NCBI GenBank assembly: GCA_035255485.1
Contig: DATEZO010000062.1
Coordinates: forward strand, 7,154-71,153
Source of the DNA: DATEZO01 sp035255485
GTDB lineage: Bacteria > Pseudomonadota > Gammaproteobacteria > Burkholderiales > Burkholderiaceae_D
Reading direction: 5' to 3'
Length of the DNA stretch: 64,000 nt
Positions 8,159 through 16,448 of this stretch are shown in pieces. The position numbers and the translations under genes are program-made. Position 1 is the first letter of the stretch; every line of letters starts with the position of its first letter. The notes under the pieces were generated by a model. The model worked only from the letters and a program-made list of their open reading frames with translations, had not been told where the DNA came from and did no database searches.

Positions 8159-9259
8159 ATGTCCGGCAATACTTTTGGCACGCTGTTTACCGTTACCACT
8201 TTCGGCGAATCCCACGGCCCGGCCATCGGCTGCGTGGTGGACGGTTGTCCGCCAGGGATGGCATTGTCGGAGGCCGACATTCAGCCGGAGCTGGACCGGC
8301 GCAAACCGGGCACCTCGCGCCACGTGACGCAGCGCAAGGAATCCGATACGGTGGAAATCCTGTCCGGCGTGTTCGAGGGCCGGACTACCGGCACGCCGAT
8401 TGCACTGCTGATCCGCAACGAGGATCAGCGCAGCAAGGATTACGGCAATATCGCCGATACCTTCCGCCCCGGCCATGCCGACTACACCTATTGGCACAAA
8501 TACGGCGCCCGCGACCCGCGCGGCGGCGGCCGCTCGTCGGCGCGCCTGACCGCGCCGGTGGTGGGGGCGGGAGCGATTGCGAAAAAATGGCTGCGCGAAC
8601 AGTGCGGCACCACGTTCAGAGGCTGCATGAGCCAGCTGGGCGAGATCGCGATTCCTTTCGAGTCGTGGGAACAGGTGAGCGCCAATCCGTTTTTTGCCGC
8701 GAACGCCAGCATCGTTCCGCAACTGGAAGCCTACATGGATGCCTTGCGCCAGGTGGGCGATTCATGCGGTGCGCGAGTCGATGTGATTGCCGAAAATGTC
8801 CCGGTGGGCCTGGGCGAGCCGATCTATGACAAGCTCGACGCCGAGATTGCGTATGCGCTGATGGGCATCAATGCGGTCAAGGGCGTCGAAATCGGCGCGG
8901 GTTTCCAATCGATCGTGCAAAAGGGATCGCAGCACGGCGACGAGCTGACGCCGGCTGGATTCGCGACCAATAACGCGGGCGGCGTGCTGGGCGGCATCTC
9001 GACCGGACAGGACATCAGCGCGTCGCTGGCGATCAAGCCGACTTCCAGCATTCGCCTGCCGCGCCGCTCGATCGACAAGAACGGCAATCCTGCCATGGTC
9101 GAAACCTTCGGCCGCCACGATCCGTGCGTCGGCATCCGCGCCGTGCCGATCGCCGAAGCCATGCTGGCGCTGGTGCTGATGGACCATGTGCTGCGACATC
9201 GCGCCCAGTGCGGCGATGTGCGGGTGGCGACGCCGAAGATCGCGGCACGGATCGGGTGA
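8159..9259 (+). CDS. aroC: Chorismate synthase
   Basis: The full-length enzyme of 366 residues. It converts 5-enolpyruvylshikimate-3-phosphate to chorismate with reduced FMN, the last step of the shikimate pathway in the cytoplasm. Signatures visible are GESHGPAIGCVVDGCPPG near the N-terminus, RDPRGGGRSSARLTA around 120, the GISTGQDI loop around 280 and GRHDPCVGIRAVPIAEAM around 320. It starts at ATG 8159 and matches the usual family length. It stands apart from other aromatic genes; trpF, trpB and trpA lie 11 kb downstream in a separate unit. An MFS carrier follows about 200 bases later in the same direction. Confidence 0.97.
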   Translation: MSGNTFGTLFTVTTFGESHGPAIGCVVDGCPPGMALSEADIQPELDRRKPGTSRHVTQRKESDTVEILSGVFEGRTTGTPIALLIRNEDQRSKDYGNIADTFRPGHADYTYWHKYGARDPRGGGRSSARLTAPVVGAGAIAKKWLREQCGTTFRGCMSQLGEIAIPFESWEQVSANPFFAANASIVPQLEAYMDALRQVGDSCGARVDVIAENVPVGLGEPIYDKLDAEIAYALMGINAVKGVEIGAGFQSIVQKGSQHGDELTPAGFATNNAGGVLGGISTGQDISASLAIKPTSSIRLPRRSIDKNGNPAMVETFGRHDPCVGIRAVPIAEAMLALVLMDHVLRHRAQCGDVRVATPKIAARIG

Positions 9260-9465
9260 GGGGCGACGGCCGCAACCGTGAATCGTCGCCTGGATGCAGC
9301 GTCGGCGGAATCCGGGGCATGCGGACTTGGCAAGCGTACTGTCCCGGATTGCGCTGCGCTTATCCAGGCGACGATCCGCTGATGAGAGCCGGTCAGGCCG
9401 AATCTGCTCCTGTAGAACAACAATCGCGGGCATGATCCGCTTTCGCTTACCGGAAATCCTCTCTC

Positions 9466-10638
9466 GTGCCGCATCGATCCTGGCCCAGACAATCGTTCAG
9501 CTTCGCTTTTTTCTTCTTTGCCTATTACGGCTACATCGGCGTGTTCTCGCCGTATGCGAGCCTGTATTTTTCGGATCGGGGCATGACGGCGGCGCAGATC
9601 GGCGTGCTGATGTCGCTGATGCAGGTGATGCGGATTTTTGGCCCGAATCTGTGGGGATGGGTGGCCGACCACACCCAGCGGCGCGTGGCGGTATTGCGCA
9701 CGACTGCGCTGGGCGCGGTCATTGTATTTTCAGGTATTTTTTTTAGCCAGGCATTTGCCCATTTCCTGATCGTGATGATTGCGCTGAATGCGTTTACCAG
9801 TGCGCAGGGGCCCTTGTCGGAAGCGTTGATGCTATCGGAAATGCGCGGCGACCTGACGCACTACGGACGCCTGCGGCTGTGGGGTTCGGTCGGATTCATC
9901 GCCGCAGCGACCGCGGCCGGGCAGTTGCTGGACCGGCATGGCGTCGGCCTGGTGCCGTGGAGCGCGCTGGCGATGCTGGGCCTGGTATTGCTCGCCAGCC
10001 TGCGCATGCAGGAATCGGCGCCGCTGCATGGACATCCTCCATCCGTGTCCGTCATCGCGCTGCTGAAACGGCGCGAGATCAGGGCCTTTTTTGCGTCTAC
10101 CTTTCTGATGATTGCCGCGCATGCGTCGATCTACGTGTTTTATTCCCTGTACCTGGCGCAGATCGGCTACAGCAAGACCGTGATCGGTTTCATGTGGTCG
10201 CTGGGCGTGGTGGCCGAGATTGTATTTTTCTTTTACCAGGCACCGATTTTCCGGCGGATCGGTGTGCAGAAGCTGATGCTGGCAAGCTTGCTGATTGCAG
10301 CGGCGCGCTTTCTGTTGATCGGCTTCGGCGCGCAGTCGCTGTTCCTGCTCCTGATTGCGCAGGTCATGCATGCGGCTACCTTCGGCGTGCATCACTCGGC
10401 ATCGGTAGCGACATTGCAGCGCTGGTTTTCCGGGCCGTTGCAGGCGCGCGGTCAGGCGCTTTTCATCAGCATCTCGTATGGAATGGGCGGCACCGCCGGC
10501 GGATTGATGCTGAGCATATTCTGGGATAGATATGGCGCGCAGACGGTCTATCTGGTGGCGGCAGCGCTTGCGCTGGCAGGGGCAATGGCGGCGGCGCTGT
10601 CTTATCGCTGGCAACCACACAAGGAGGAAATACCATGA
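9466..10638 (+). CDS. MFS transporter (MFS_1-like, HcaT/LacY-type)
   Basis: A membrane protein of 390 residues with about 12 predicted helices. The opening SFAFFFFAYYGYIGVFSPYA and the loop WGWVADHTQRRVAVLR place it in the small MFS group that includes 3-phenylpropionate permease and nucleoside/sugar symporters. The substrate is unknown. The start is GTG at 9466; no in-frame ATG gives a better N-terminus. Its stop overlaps the start of the M48 protease by four bases (ATGA), so the two are translationally coupled. That pairing does not point to an obvious common function. Confidence 0.82.
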   Translation: MPHRSWPRQSFSFAFFFFAYYGYIGVFSPYASLYFSDRGMTAAQIGVLMSLMQVMRIFGPNLWGWVADHTQRRVAVLRTTALGAVIVFSGIFFSQAFAHFLIVMIALNAFTSAQGPLSEALMLSEMRGDLTHYGRLRLWGSVGFIAAATAAGQLLDRHGVGLVPWSALAMLGLVLLASLRMQESAPLHGHPPSVSVIALLKRREIRAFFASTFLMIAAHASIYVFYSLYLAQIGYSKTVIGFMWSLGVVAEIVFFFYQAPIFRRIGVQKLMLASLLIAAARFLLIGFGAQSLFLLLIAQVMHAATFGVHHSASVATLQRWFSGPLQARGQALFISISYGMGGTAGGLMLSIFWDRYGAQTVYLVAAALALAGAMAAALSYRWQPHKEEIP

Positions 10639-11471
10639 AATGGCTTGCAAAGAACGGGCGGTCCTTGAAGCACGCCGCGCTGGCGATGGCCATGCTGGCA
10701 CTGGTTGCCTGCGAAACCGTGCAAACGACGCAGGGTGGCGTAGTCGGCGTTAACCGCCAGCAAATGATGGCGGTCTCCTCGCAGGAGATCAACCAGGCTG
10801 CCAGCCAGGAATACGCGCAAGTGATTGCCGAAGCGCGCAGCAAAGGAATGCTGAACCGTAATTCCGCGGAAGTGAATCGGGTGCGGGCAATTGCCAATCG
10901 CCTGATTCAGCAGACCCCGGTATTTCGTCCCGATGCGCTGCAATGGCATTGGGAAAGTAATGTGATCACCTCGCCGGAAGTGAATGCGTGGTGCATGCCC
11001 GGTGGAAAGATCGCGGTGTACAGCGGGCTGATCGAGAAGCTTCACCTTACCGATGATGAATTGGCGGCCGTCATGGGACATGAGATGGCGCACGCGCTAC
11101 GGGAGCATGCGCGCGAACGCGCTTCCGAACAGGCGGCGGCGGGGTTGGGAATTTCCGTATTGTCCGCGATTGCCGGAATTGGCGATGCCGGACAGAAAGG
11201 CATGGAATACGCCTACATGGGGTTGCTCGGTTTGCCGAACTCGCGTCGCCATGAAACCGAGGCGGACCGCATCGGTGTCGAACTTGCGGCGCGTGCCGGT
11301 TATGATCCGCATGCCGCGGTGAGCTTGTGGCAAAAAATGGGCAGCATCGGCGGCGCGGAACCGATCAAGTTTCTTTCGACGCATCCCTCGCATGAGGACC
11401 GCTTGAGCGATCTGGGCGTGTATTCACAGCGGGTAATGCCCTTATACGAGCAGGCAAAAAAGCGGCATTGA
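10635..11471 (+). CDS. Lipoprotein M48-family zinc metalloprotease (LoiP/BepA-like)
   Basis: A protein of 278 residues. The signal peptide ends in a lipobox (LALVAC, lipidated Cys26), so it should be anchored in the envelope. The zinc site is HEMAH (His149, Glu150, His153), with the third ligand in RRHETEADR at about 205-212. It ends with the usual M48 helical part (STHPSHEDRL). The size and lipobox resemble LoiP/YggG-type outer-membrane proteases that take part in envelope quality control. Translation is coupled to the upstream MFS gene. There is a gap of 147 bases before leuC, which begins a separate unit. Confidence 0.9.
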   Translation: MKWLAKNGRSLKHAALAMAMLALVACETVQTTQGGVVGVNRQQMMAVSSQEINQAASQEYAQVIAEARSKGMLNRNSAEVNRVRAIANRLIQQTPVFRPDALQWHWESNVITSPEVNAWCMPGGKIAVYSGLIEKLHLTDDELAAVMGHEMAHALREHARERASEQAAAGLGISVLSAIAGIGDAGQKGMEYAYMGLLGLPNSRRHETEADRIGVELAARAGYDPHAAVSLWQKMGSIGGAEPIKFLSTHPSHEDRLSDLGVYSQRVMPLYEQAKKRH

Positions 11472-11618
11472 TTGTCATGCAGGCAACGTATTTTCGTATG
11501 GTGTCCGCAATATGATTGCGGGCGTTTTCCATCGCTCCGGATTCTGGTATTGCGTTGCACAAATATGGCATAATCGAAAATTCCCAATACAAAATTTGCT
11601 GCCCGCATATTCCGCATC

Positions 11619-13022
11619 ATGGCCCAGACGCTCTATGACAAACTGTGGGAATCGCACGTTGTCCATTCCGAAGAAGACGGCACGGCAATTCTCTATATCG
11701 ACCGCCATCTGGTGCATGAAGTCACCAGCCCGCAGGCTTTCGAAGGCTTGAAGCTTGCAGGGCGCGCGCCATGGCGCATTTCCGCCACTCTGGCGGTTGC
11801 CGACCATAATGTGCCGACCACGGATCGCGCCAACGGCATCGCCGATCCGATATCGCGCCTGCAGGTTGAGACGCTGGATGCGAATGCACAGGAATGCGGA
11901 CTGACGTATTTCAGCATGCGCGACAAGCGCCAGGGCATCGTTCATGTGATCGGCCCGGAGCAGGGTGCAACGCTGCCCGGCATGACGGTTGTCTGTGGCG
12001 ATTCGCATACCTCCACGCATGGCGCGTTCGGCTGCCTCGCGCACGGCATCGGCACCTCGGAAGTCGAGCATGTGCTGGCAACACAAACGCTGCTGGCCAA
12101 GAAGTCGAAAGCGATGCTGGTACAGATCGATGGCGCATTGCCATTCGGCGTGACCGCCAAGGATATCGTGCTGGCTGTCATCGGCAAGATCGGCACTGCG
12201 GGCGGCACGGGTTATGCGATCGAATTCGCTGGCACCGCCATCCGCGCGCTGTCGATGGAAGGCCGCATGACGGTCTGCAACATGGCGATCGAGGCGGGCG
12301 CGCGCGCCGGCATGATAGCGGTCGATGACACCACGATCAATTACGTGAAAGGCCGTCCGTTCGCACCGGTCGGTCCGCACTGGGAGCGTGCGGTCGAATA
12401 CTGGCGCACGCTGCATTCCGATGCCGGCGCAAGATTCGACCTGGTGGTGACGCTGAACGCCGCCGAGATCAAGCCGCAGGTAACCTGGGGCACCTCGCCT
12501 GAAATGGTGGTGTCGATCACCGATCGCGTGCCGGACCCTGACAAGGAAAAGGATGCAGTCAAACGCGATGCGATGGAAAAAGCGCTGGCCTACATGGCAT
12601 TGAAGCCGAATACGCCAATGGCCGATATTCGCATCGACAAGGTCTTCATCGGTTCCTGCACCAATTCCCGCATCGAGGATTTGCGCGCCGCCGCCGCCAT
12701 CGTGCGCGGCAAGTTCCGCGCTTCCAATGTCAAGCTGGCGCTGGTGGTGCCCGGTTCCGGCCTGGTGAAGGAACAGGCGGAACGCGAAGGGCTCGACCGG
12801 ATCTTCAGGGATGCCGGCTTCGAATGGCGCGAGCCGGGCTGCTCGATGTGCCTGGCGATGAATGCCGATCGGCTGGAGCCGGGCGAACGTTGTGCTTCGA
12901 CTTCCAATCGCAACTTTGAAGGACGGCAGGGCCAGGGCGGACGCACGCATCTGGTATCGCCCGCAATGGCCGCTGCTGCAGGTATCGCCGGGCATTTTGT
13001 CGATGTAAGAGCGCTGCGTTGA
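11619..13022 (+). CDS. leuC: 3-isopropylmalate dehydratase, large subunit
   Basis: An aconitase-family protein of 467 residues. With LeuD it isomerises 2-isopropylmalate to 3-isopropylmalate in leucine synthesis. The 4Fe-4S ligands are Cys347 (FIGSCTNSRIEDLR) and Cys408/Cys411 (GCSMCLAMN), at the family's positions. CGDSHTSTHGAFGCLAHGIG is the substrate-loop motif. It heads the leuC - entericidin - leuD - leuB - asd series. A CATAAT at 11569-11574 upstream is a possible -10 but lacks a convincing -35, and I see no leader peptide with a leucine run. Confidence 0.97.
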   Translation: MAQTLYDKLWESHVVHSEEDGTAILYIDRHLVHEVTSPQAFEGLKLAGRAPWRISATLAVADHNVPTTDRANGIADPISRLQVETLDANAQECGLTYFSMRDKRQGIVHVIGPEQGATLPGMTVVCGDSHTSTHGAFGCLAHGIGTSEVEHVLATQTLLAKKSKAMLVQIDGALPFGVTAKDIVLAVIGKIGTAGGTGYAIEFAGTAIRALSMEGRMTVCNMAIEAGARAGMIAVDDTTINYVKGRPFAPVGPHWERAVEYWRTLHSDAGARFDLVVTLNAAEIKPQVTWGTSPEMVVSITDRVPDPDKEKDAVKRDAMEKALAYMALKPNTPMADIRIDKVFIGSCTNSRIEDLRAAAAIVRGKFRASNVKLALVVPGSGLVKEQAEREGLDRIFRDAGFEWREPGCSMCLAMNADRLEPGERCASTSNRNFEGRQGQGGRTHLVSPAMAAAAGIAGHFVDVRALR

Positions 13023-13042
13023 GTTTCCATGGAAGGAAAAAC

Positions 13043-13165
13043 ATGAGAAAACTGATTGTGCTGCTGATGGCGGCGCTTGTGCTGGCCGGATGCAATACAG
13101 TTCAGGGCGTTGGCAAGGATGTCAAGAAAGTCGGCGAAGCGGTTGAACACGCTGGCAAGAGATAA
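13043..13165 (+). CDS. Entericidin A/B-like mini-lipoprotein
   Basis: A protein of only 40 residues with a good ribosome binding site (GGAAGGAAA before ATG 13043). It has a Lys-Arg start, a hydrophobic core and a lipobox LAGC (Cys17), followed by NTVQGVGKDVKKVGEAVEHA. The amphipathic G-x-D-x-K-x-x-G-E-A pattern is the entericidin EcnA/EcnB signature. In E. coli these small envelope lipoproteins form an antidote/toxin pair; only one member is present here. It sits between leuC and leuD, 20 and 51 bases from them, so it is transcribed with the leucine genes. Family membership is strong; toxicity in this organism is not shown. Confidence 0.85.
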   Translation: MRKLIVLLMAALVLAGCNTVQGVGKDVKKVGEAVEHAGKR

Positions 13166-13216
13166 TGGATATGACGCCGTCTGCCGGATGCGCGGACGGC
13201 CACTGAATACAGGATC

Positions 13217-13864
13217 ATGGATAAATTTACCGTACAAGAAGGCCTGGTTGCGCCGCTGGATCGCGCCAATGTCGATACCGACGCCATCATTCCAAAACAG
13301 TTCTTGAAGTCGATCCAGCGCACCGGTTTCGGTCCTAATCTGTTCGACGAATGGCGCTATCTTGACCACGGCGAACCGGGTATGGACAATGCGAAGAGGC
13401 CGCTGAATCCGGATTTCGTGCTGAACCAGCCGCGCTATCAAGGTGCATCGATCCTGCTGACACGCAAGAATTTCGGCTGCGGCTCGTCGCGCGAACATGC
13501 ACCGTGGGCATTGCAGCAGTATGGTTTCCGTGCCGTGATCGCACCGAGCTTTGCCGATATCTTCTTCAACAACTGCTTCAAGAATGGCGTGCTGCCGATC
13601 GTGCTGCCTGAAGCGCAGGTGGACCGCCTGTTCGATGAAGTGAAAGCGTTTCCGGGTTTCCGCCTGGTGATCGACCTGGAAAAGCAGACGGTCAGCACGA
13701 CCAATGGCAACGCACATTACCCGTTCGAGATTGATGCGTTTCGCAAGTTTTGCCTGCTGAACGGCCTGGATGACATCGGCCTGACCTTGCGCCAGGCGGA
13801 CAAGATTCGCGCTTTTGAAGAGCGACACCTGGCGGCGCAGCCTTGGTTGGCCAATACGATTTAA
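13217..13864 (+). CDS. leuD: 3-isopropylmalate dehydratase, small subunit
   Basis: A protein of 215 residues that forms the swivel-domain partner of LeuC and completes the isopropylmalate isomerase active site. Clear motifs are ANVDTDAIIPKQFLKSIQRT near the N-terminus and NFGCGSSREHAPWAL around 92-106. The length is typical of the proteobacterial enzyme. It follows the small lipoprotein gene by 51 bases and is followed by a palindromic repeat and leuB. Co-expression with leuC is expected because the two subunits are needed in equal amounts. Confidence 0.97.
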   Translation: MDKFTVQEGLVAPLDRANVDTDAIIPKQFLKSIQRTGFGPNLFDEWRYLDHGEPGMDNAKRPLNPDFVLNQPRYQGASILLTRKNFGCGSSREHAPWALQQYGFRAVIAPSFADIFFNNCFKNGVLPIVLPEAQVDRLFDEVKAFPGFRLVIDLEKQTVSTTNGNAHYPFEIDAFRKFCLLNGLDDIGLTLRQADKIRAFEERHLAAQPWLANTI

Positions 13865-13878
13865 TGTCGGATGAATGC

Positions 13879-13915
13879 GGTTCCGTCATCCCCGCGAAGG
13901 CGGGATGACGGAACC
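13879..13915. repeat. Palindromic repeat between leuD and leuB
   Basis: A near-perfect hairpin: GGTTCCGTCATCCCCGC pairs with GCGGGATGACGGAACC around a GAAG loop, with one extra C in the left arm. The core (GTCATCCCCGCGAAGGCGGG) is a form of a palindrome widespread in proteobacterial intergenic DNA. There is no T run after it, so it is not a simple terminator; it may modulate or stabilise the leu message. Confidence 0.75.
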
Positions 13916-13969
13916 GATGAGAATTTCATCTGGTTTCGACAATAATCACACGAACAGACTTTACAAGAA

Positions 13970-15040
13970 ATGAAAATCGCAATCCTGCCGGGTGACGGTA
14001 TCGGCCCTGAAATCATCGAGCAAGCAGTCAAGGTGTTGAATGCGCTCGATGAGAAATTTGACATGGAAGCCGCGCCGGTCGGCGGCGCGGGCTACGAGGC
14101 GTATGGCCATCCGCTGCCGGAAGGAACGCTGAAGCTGGCGCTGGCAGCCGATGCGGTGCTGTTCGGCGCGGTTGGCGACTGGAAATACGACAAGCTCGAG
14201 CGGCCGCTGCGCCCGGAGCAGGCGATTCTCGGGCTGCGCAAGAACTTGAACCTGTTTGCCAATCTGCGACCGGCGATCCTGTATCCGGAACTGGCGGGCG
14301 CGTCAACGCTGAAGCCGGAAGTGGTATCGGGACTGGATATCCTGATCGTGCGTGAGTTGACAGGCGACATTTATTTCGGCCAACCGCGCGGTGTGCGCGA
14401 ATGTCCGGACGGCCCGTTCAAGGGCGCGCGTGAAGGCTTCGATACCATGCGCTATGCCGAGCCTGAGATTCGCCGTATCGCACATGTGGCATTCCAGGCA
14501 GCGCAAAAGCGCGGCAAGCGCCTGACCAGTGTCGACAAGGCCAATGTGCTGGAAACCTTCCAGTTCTGGAAAGACATCGTGACCGATGTGCACAAGGATT
14601 ATCCGGACGTCGCGCTTGATCATATGTATGTCGATAATGCAGCAATGCAGCTGGTGCGCGCGCCGAAGAAATTCGATGTGATCGTGACCGGAAACATGTT
14701 CGGCGACATCCTGTCCGACGCCGCTGCGATGCTGACCGGCTCGATCGGCATGCTGCCGTCAGCGTCGCTTGATGCCAACAACAAGGGCTTGTACGAACCG
14801 TCGCATGGCTCCGCGCCGGATATCGCCGGCAAGGGCGTGGCCAATCCACTGGCGACCATCCTGTCGACGGCGATGATGCTGCGCTATTCGTTGAACCGGG
14901 CCGAACAGGCGGATCGGATCGAAGCGGCGGTCAAGAAGGTGTTGGCGCAAGGCTTGCGCACGCCGGATATTTACGAAGAGGGCACGACCAGGGTCGGCAC
15001 CGTCGAAATGGGCGACGCTGTGGTGCGCGCGCTCGGATAG
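13970..15040 (+). CDS. leuB: 3-isopropylmalate dehydrogenase
   Basis: A protein of 356 residues of the isocitrate/isopropylmalate dehydrogenase family. It oxidatively decarboxylates 3-isopropylmalate with NAD to 2-oxoisocaproate, the precursor of leucine. The N-terminus MKIAILPGDGIGPEI, the substrate motif IVRELTGDIYFGQPRG at about 124-139, the metal-binding stretch NMFGDILSDAAAML and the NAD-site motif EPSHGSAPDIAGKG are all present. The length matches the family. It is followed 42 bases later by asd, a common order in betaproteobacteria. Confidence 0.97.
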   Translation: MKIAILPGDGIGPEIIEQAVKVLNALDEKFDMEAAPVGGAGYEAYGHPLPEGTLKLALAADAVLFGAVGDWKYDKLERPLRPEQAILGLRKNLNLFANLRPAILYPELAGASTLKPEVVSGLDILIVRELTGDIYFGQPRGVRECPDGPFKGAREGFDTMRYAEPEIRRIAHVAFQAAQKRGKRLTSVDKANVLETFQFWKDIVTDVHKDYPDVALDHMYVDNAAMQLVRAPKKFDVIVTGNMFGDILSDAAAMLTGSIGMLPSASLDANNKGLYEPSHGSAPDIAGKGVANPLATILSTAMMLRYSLNRAEQADRIEAAVKKVLAQGLRTPDIYEEGTTRVGTVEMGDAVVRALG

Positions 15041-15082
15041 AGATGTGAACAATTTGATTGAAGTGAACCTGAGGGGAACATC

Positions 15083-16219
15083 GTGAAGCTAGTAGGTCTG
15101 GTGGGTTGGCGTGGAATGGTTGGTTCGGTCCTGATGCAGCGCATGCAGGAAGAGGGCGATTTCGCCCATATCGAGCCGGTCTTCTTTTCCACATCGAATG
15201 CAGGCGGTAAAGCGCCTTCGATGACGAAAAATGAAACTACGCTGAAGGATGCCAATAATATTGATGCGCTGAAAAAATGCGACATCATTATTACCTGCCA
15301 GGGCGGCGACTACACCACCGAGGTTTTCCCGAAGCTGCGTTCGGTCGGCTGGAACGGTTACTGGATTGATGCAGCCTCGACGCTGCGCATGAAGGATGAC
15401 GCGATCATTGTTCTCGATCCAGTCAACCTCAATGTAATCAAATCGGCGCTGCAACGCGGCGTGAAGGATTTCATTGGCGGCAACTGCACCGTGTCGTGCA
15501 TGCTGATGGGCCTGGGCGGACTGTTCCAGAACGATCTGGTCGAATGGATGACATCGATGACCTATCAGGCTGCGTCCGGCGGCGGCGCACAGCACATGCG
15601 CGAGCTGTTGACCCAGTTCGGCTCGATCAATGCGGAAGTCAAGGCGTTGCTGGACGATCCGGCTTCTGCGATTCTCGAAATCGACCGCAAGGTGCTGGCA
15701 AAGCAGCATGCATTGACCGCCGAGGAAACCAAACAGTTTGGGGCGCCGCTCGGCGGCAACCTGATTCCGTGGATCGACAAGGATCTCGGCAACGGCATGT
15801 CGCGCGAAGAATGGAAAGCCGGCGCCGAAACCAACAAGATCCTGGGTCGCGGCGCAGCGTTTGGCGCTGATGCGAAGGCGGCAATCGCAGTGGATGGCCT
15901 GTGCGTGCGGATCGGTGCGATGCGGTGCCATTCGCAGGCATTGACGATCAAGCTGAAGAAAGATGTGCCACTCGACGAAATCAGCGATATCCTCGCGACC
16001 AATAACCAATGGGTCAAAGTGGTCCCGAATACGCGGGAAGCCTCGATGCAGGATTTGACGCCGGCAGCGGTGACTGGCAGCCTGACGATTCCGGTCGGTC
16101 GCTTGCGCAAGATGCAAATGGGCAGTGATTATCTGTCCGCATTTACTGTCGGTGATCAGTTGCTGTGGGGTGCCGCCGAACCATTGCGCCGCATGCTGCG
16201 CATTTTGCTGGAAAACTGA
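15083..16219 (+). CDS. asd: Aspartate-semialdehyde dehydrogenase
   Basis: A protein of 378 residues. It reduces aspartyl phosphate to aspartate semialdehyde with NADPH, the branch point to lysine/diaminopimelate, threonine and methionine. The N-terminal nucleotide motif is GLVGWRGMVGSVLMQRM; the catalytic Cys135 lies in GGNCTVSCML, as in the E. coli-type long form. The start is GTG 15083, preceded by GAGGGGAAC. Its product feeds the dapC/dapD/dapE genes at 35-40 kb and homocysteine synthesis. A hairpin at 16266-16306 follows the stop, and a gap of about 230 bases separates it from fimV. Confidence 0.97.
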   Translation: MKLVGLVGWRGMVGSVLMQRMQEEGDFAHIEPVFFSTSNAGGKAPSMTKNETTLKDANNIDALKKCDIIITCQGGDYTTEVFPKLRSVGWNGYWIDAASTLRMKDDAIIVLDPVNLNVIKSALQRGVKDFIGGNCTVSCMLMGLGGLFQNDLVEWMTSMTYQAASGGGAQHMRELLTQFGSINAEVKALLDDPASAILEIDRKVLAKQHALTAEETKQFGAPLGGNLIPWIDKDLGNGMSREEWKAGAETNKILGRGAAFGADAKAAIAVDGLCVRIGAMRCHSQALTIKLKKDVPLDEISDILATNNQWVKVVPNTREASMQDLTPAAVTGSLTIPVGRLRKMQMGSDYLSAFTVGDQLLWGAAEPLRRMLRILLEN

Positions 16220-16265
16220 TAGTCACAATATTGACAACCAATCCCGTTGTCAATCCACAACATGT

Positions 16266-16309
16266 AACCCGCCAGGCACTTCTATACACAAGAATGCCTG
16301 GCGGTTTCA
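16266..16309 (+). terminator. Possible terminator hairpin after asd
   Basis: AACCCGCCAGGCA (16266-16278) pairs with TGCCTGGCGGTT (16295-16306) with one bulged C and a 16-base loop. The tail is only TTTCAC, so intrinsic termination would be weak. It would end the leu-asd unit before fimV. Confidence 0.45.
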
Positions 16310-16448
16310 CATATTTTACATATCTTGGCAAGGTAGTTACACTTGCGTGTCTAAGTCCATGATGATATGGTGAAAGTTCCTTCGGACAATAATAAATTGG
16401 GGTAGGCGTTGTGCGACCACCCAATATCCGCCAATCGAATGTCACTCT

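Noticed and set aside
7893..8327. A 144-residue + frame running from the gap into aroC
   Set aside because: It overlaps aroC in another frame, has Pro/Arg-rich shadow composition and lacks a ribosome binding site.
11475..11618. A leucine attenuator ahead of leuC
   Set aside because: No leader peptide with a leucine run and no alternative terminator stem are visible.
12590..13828. A 412-residue - frame across leuC-leuD
   Set aside because: It is a shadow of leuC, the entericidin-like gene and leuD, which are certain on the + strand.
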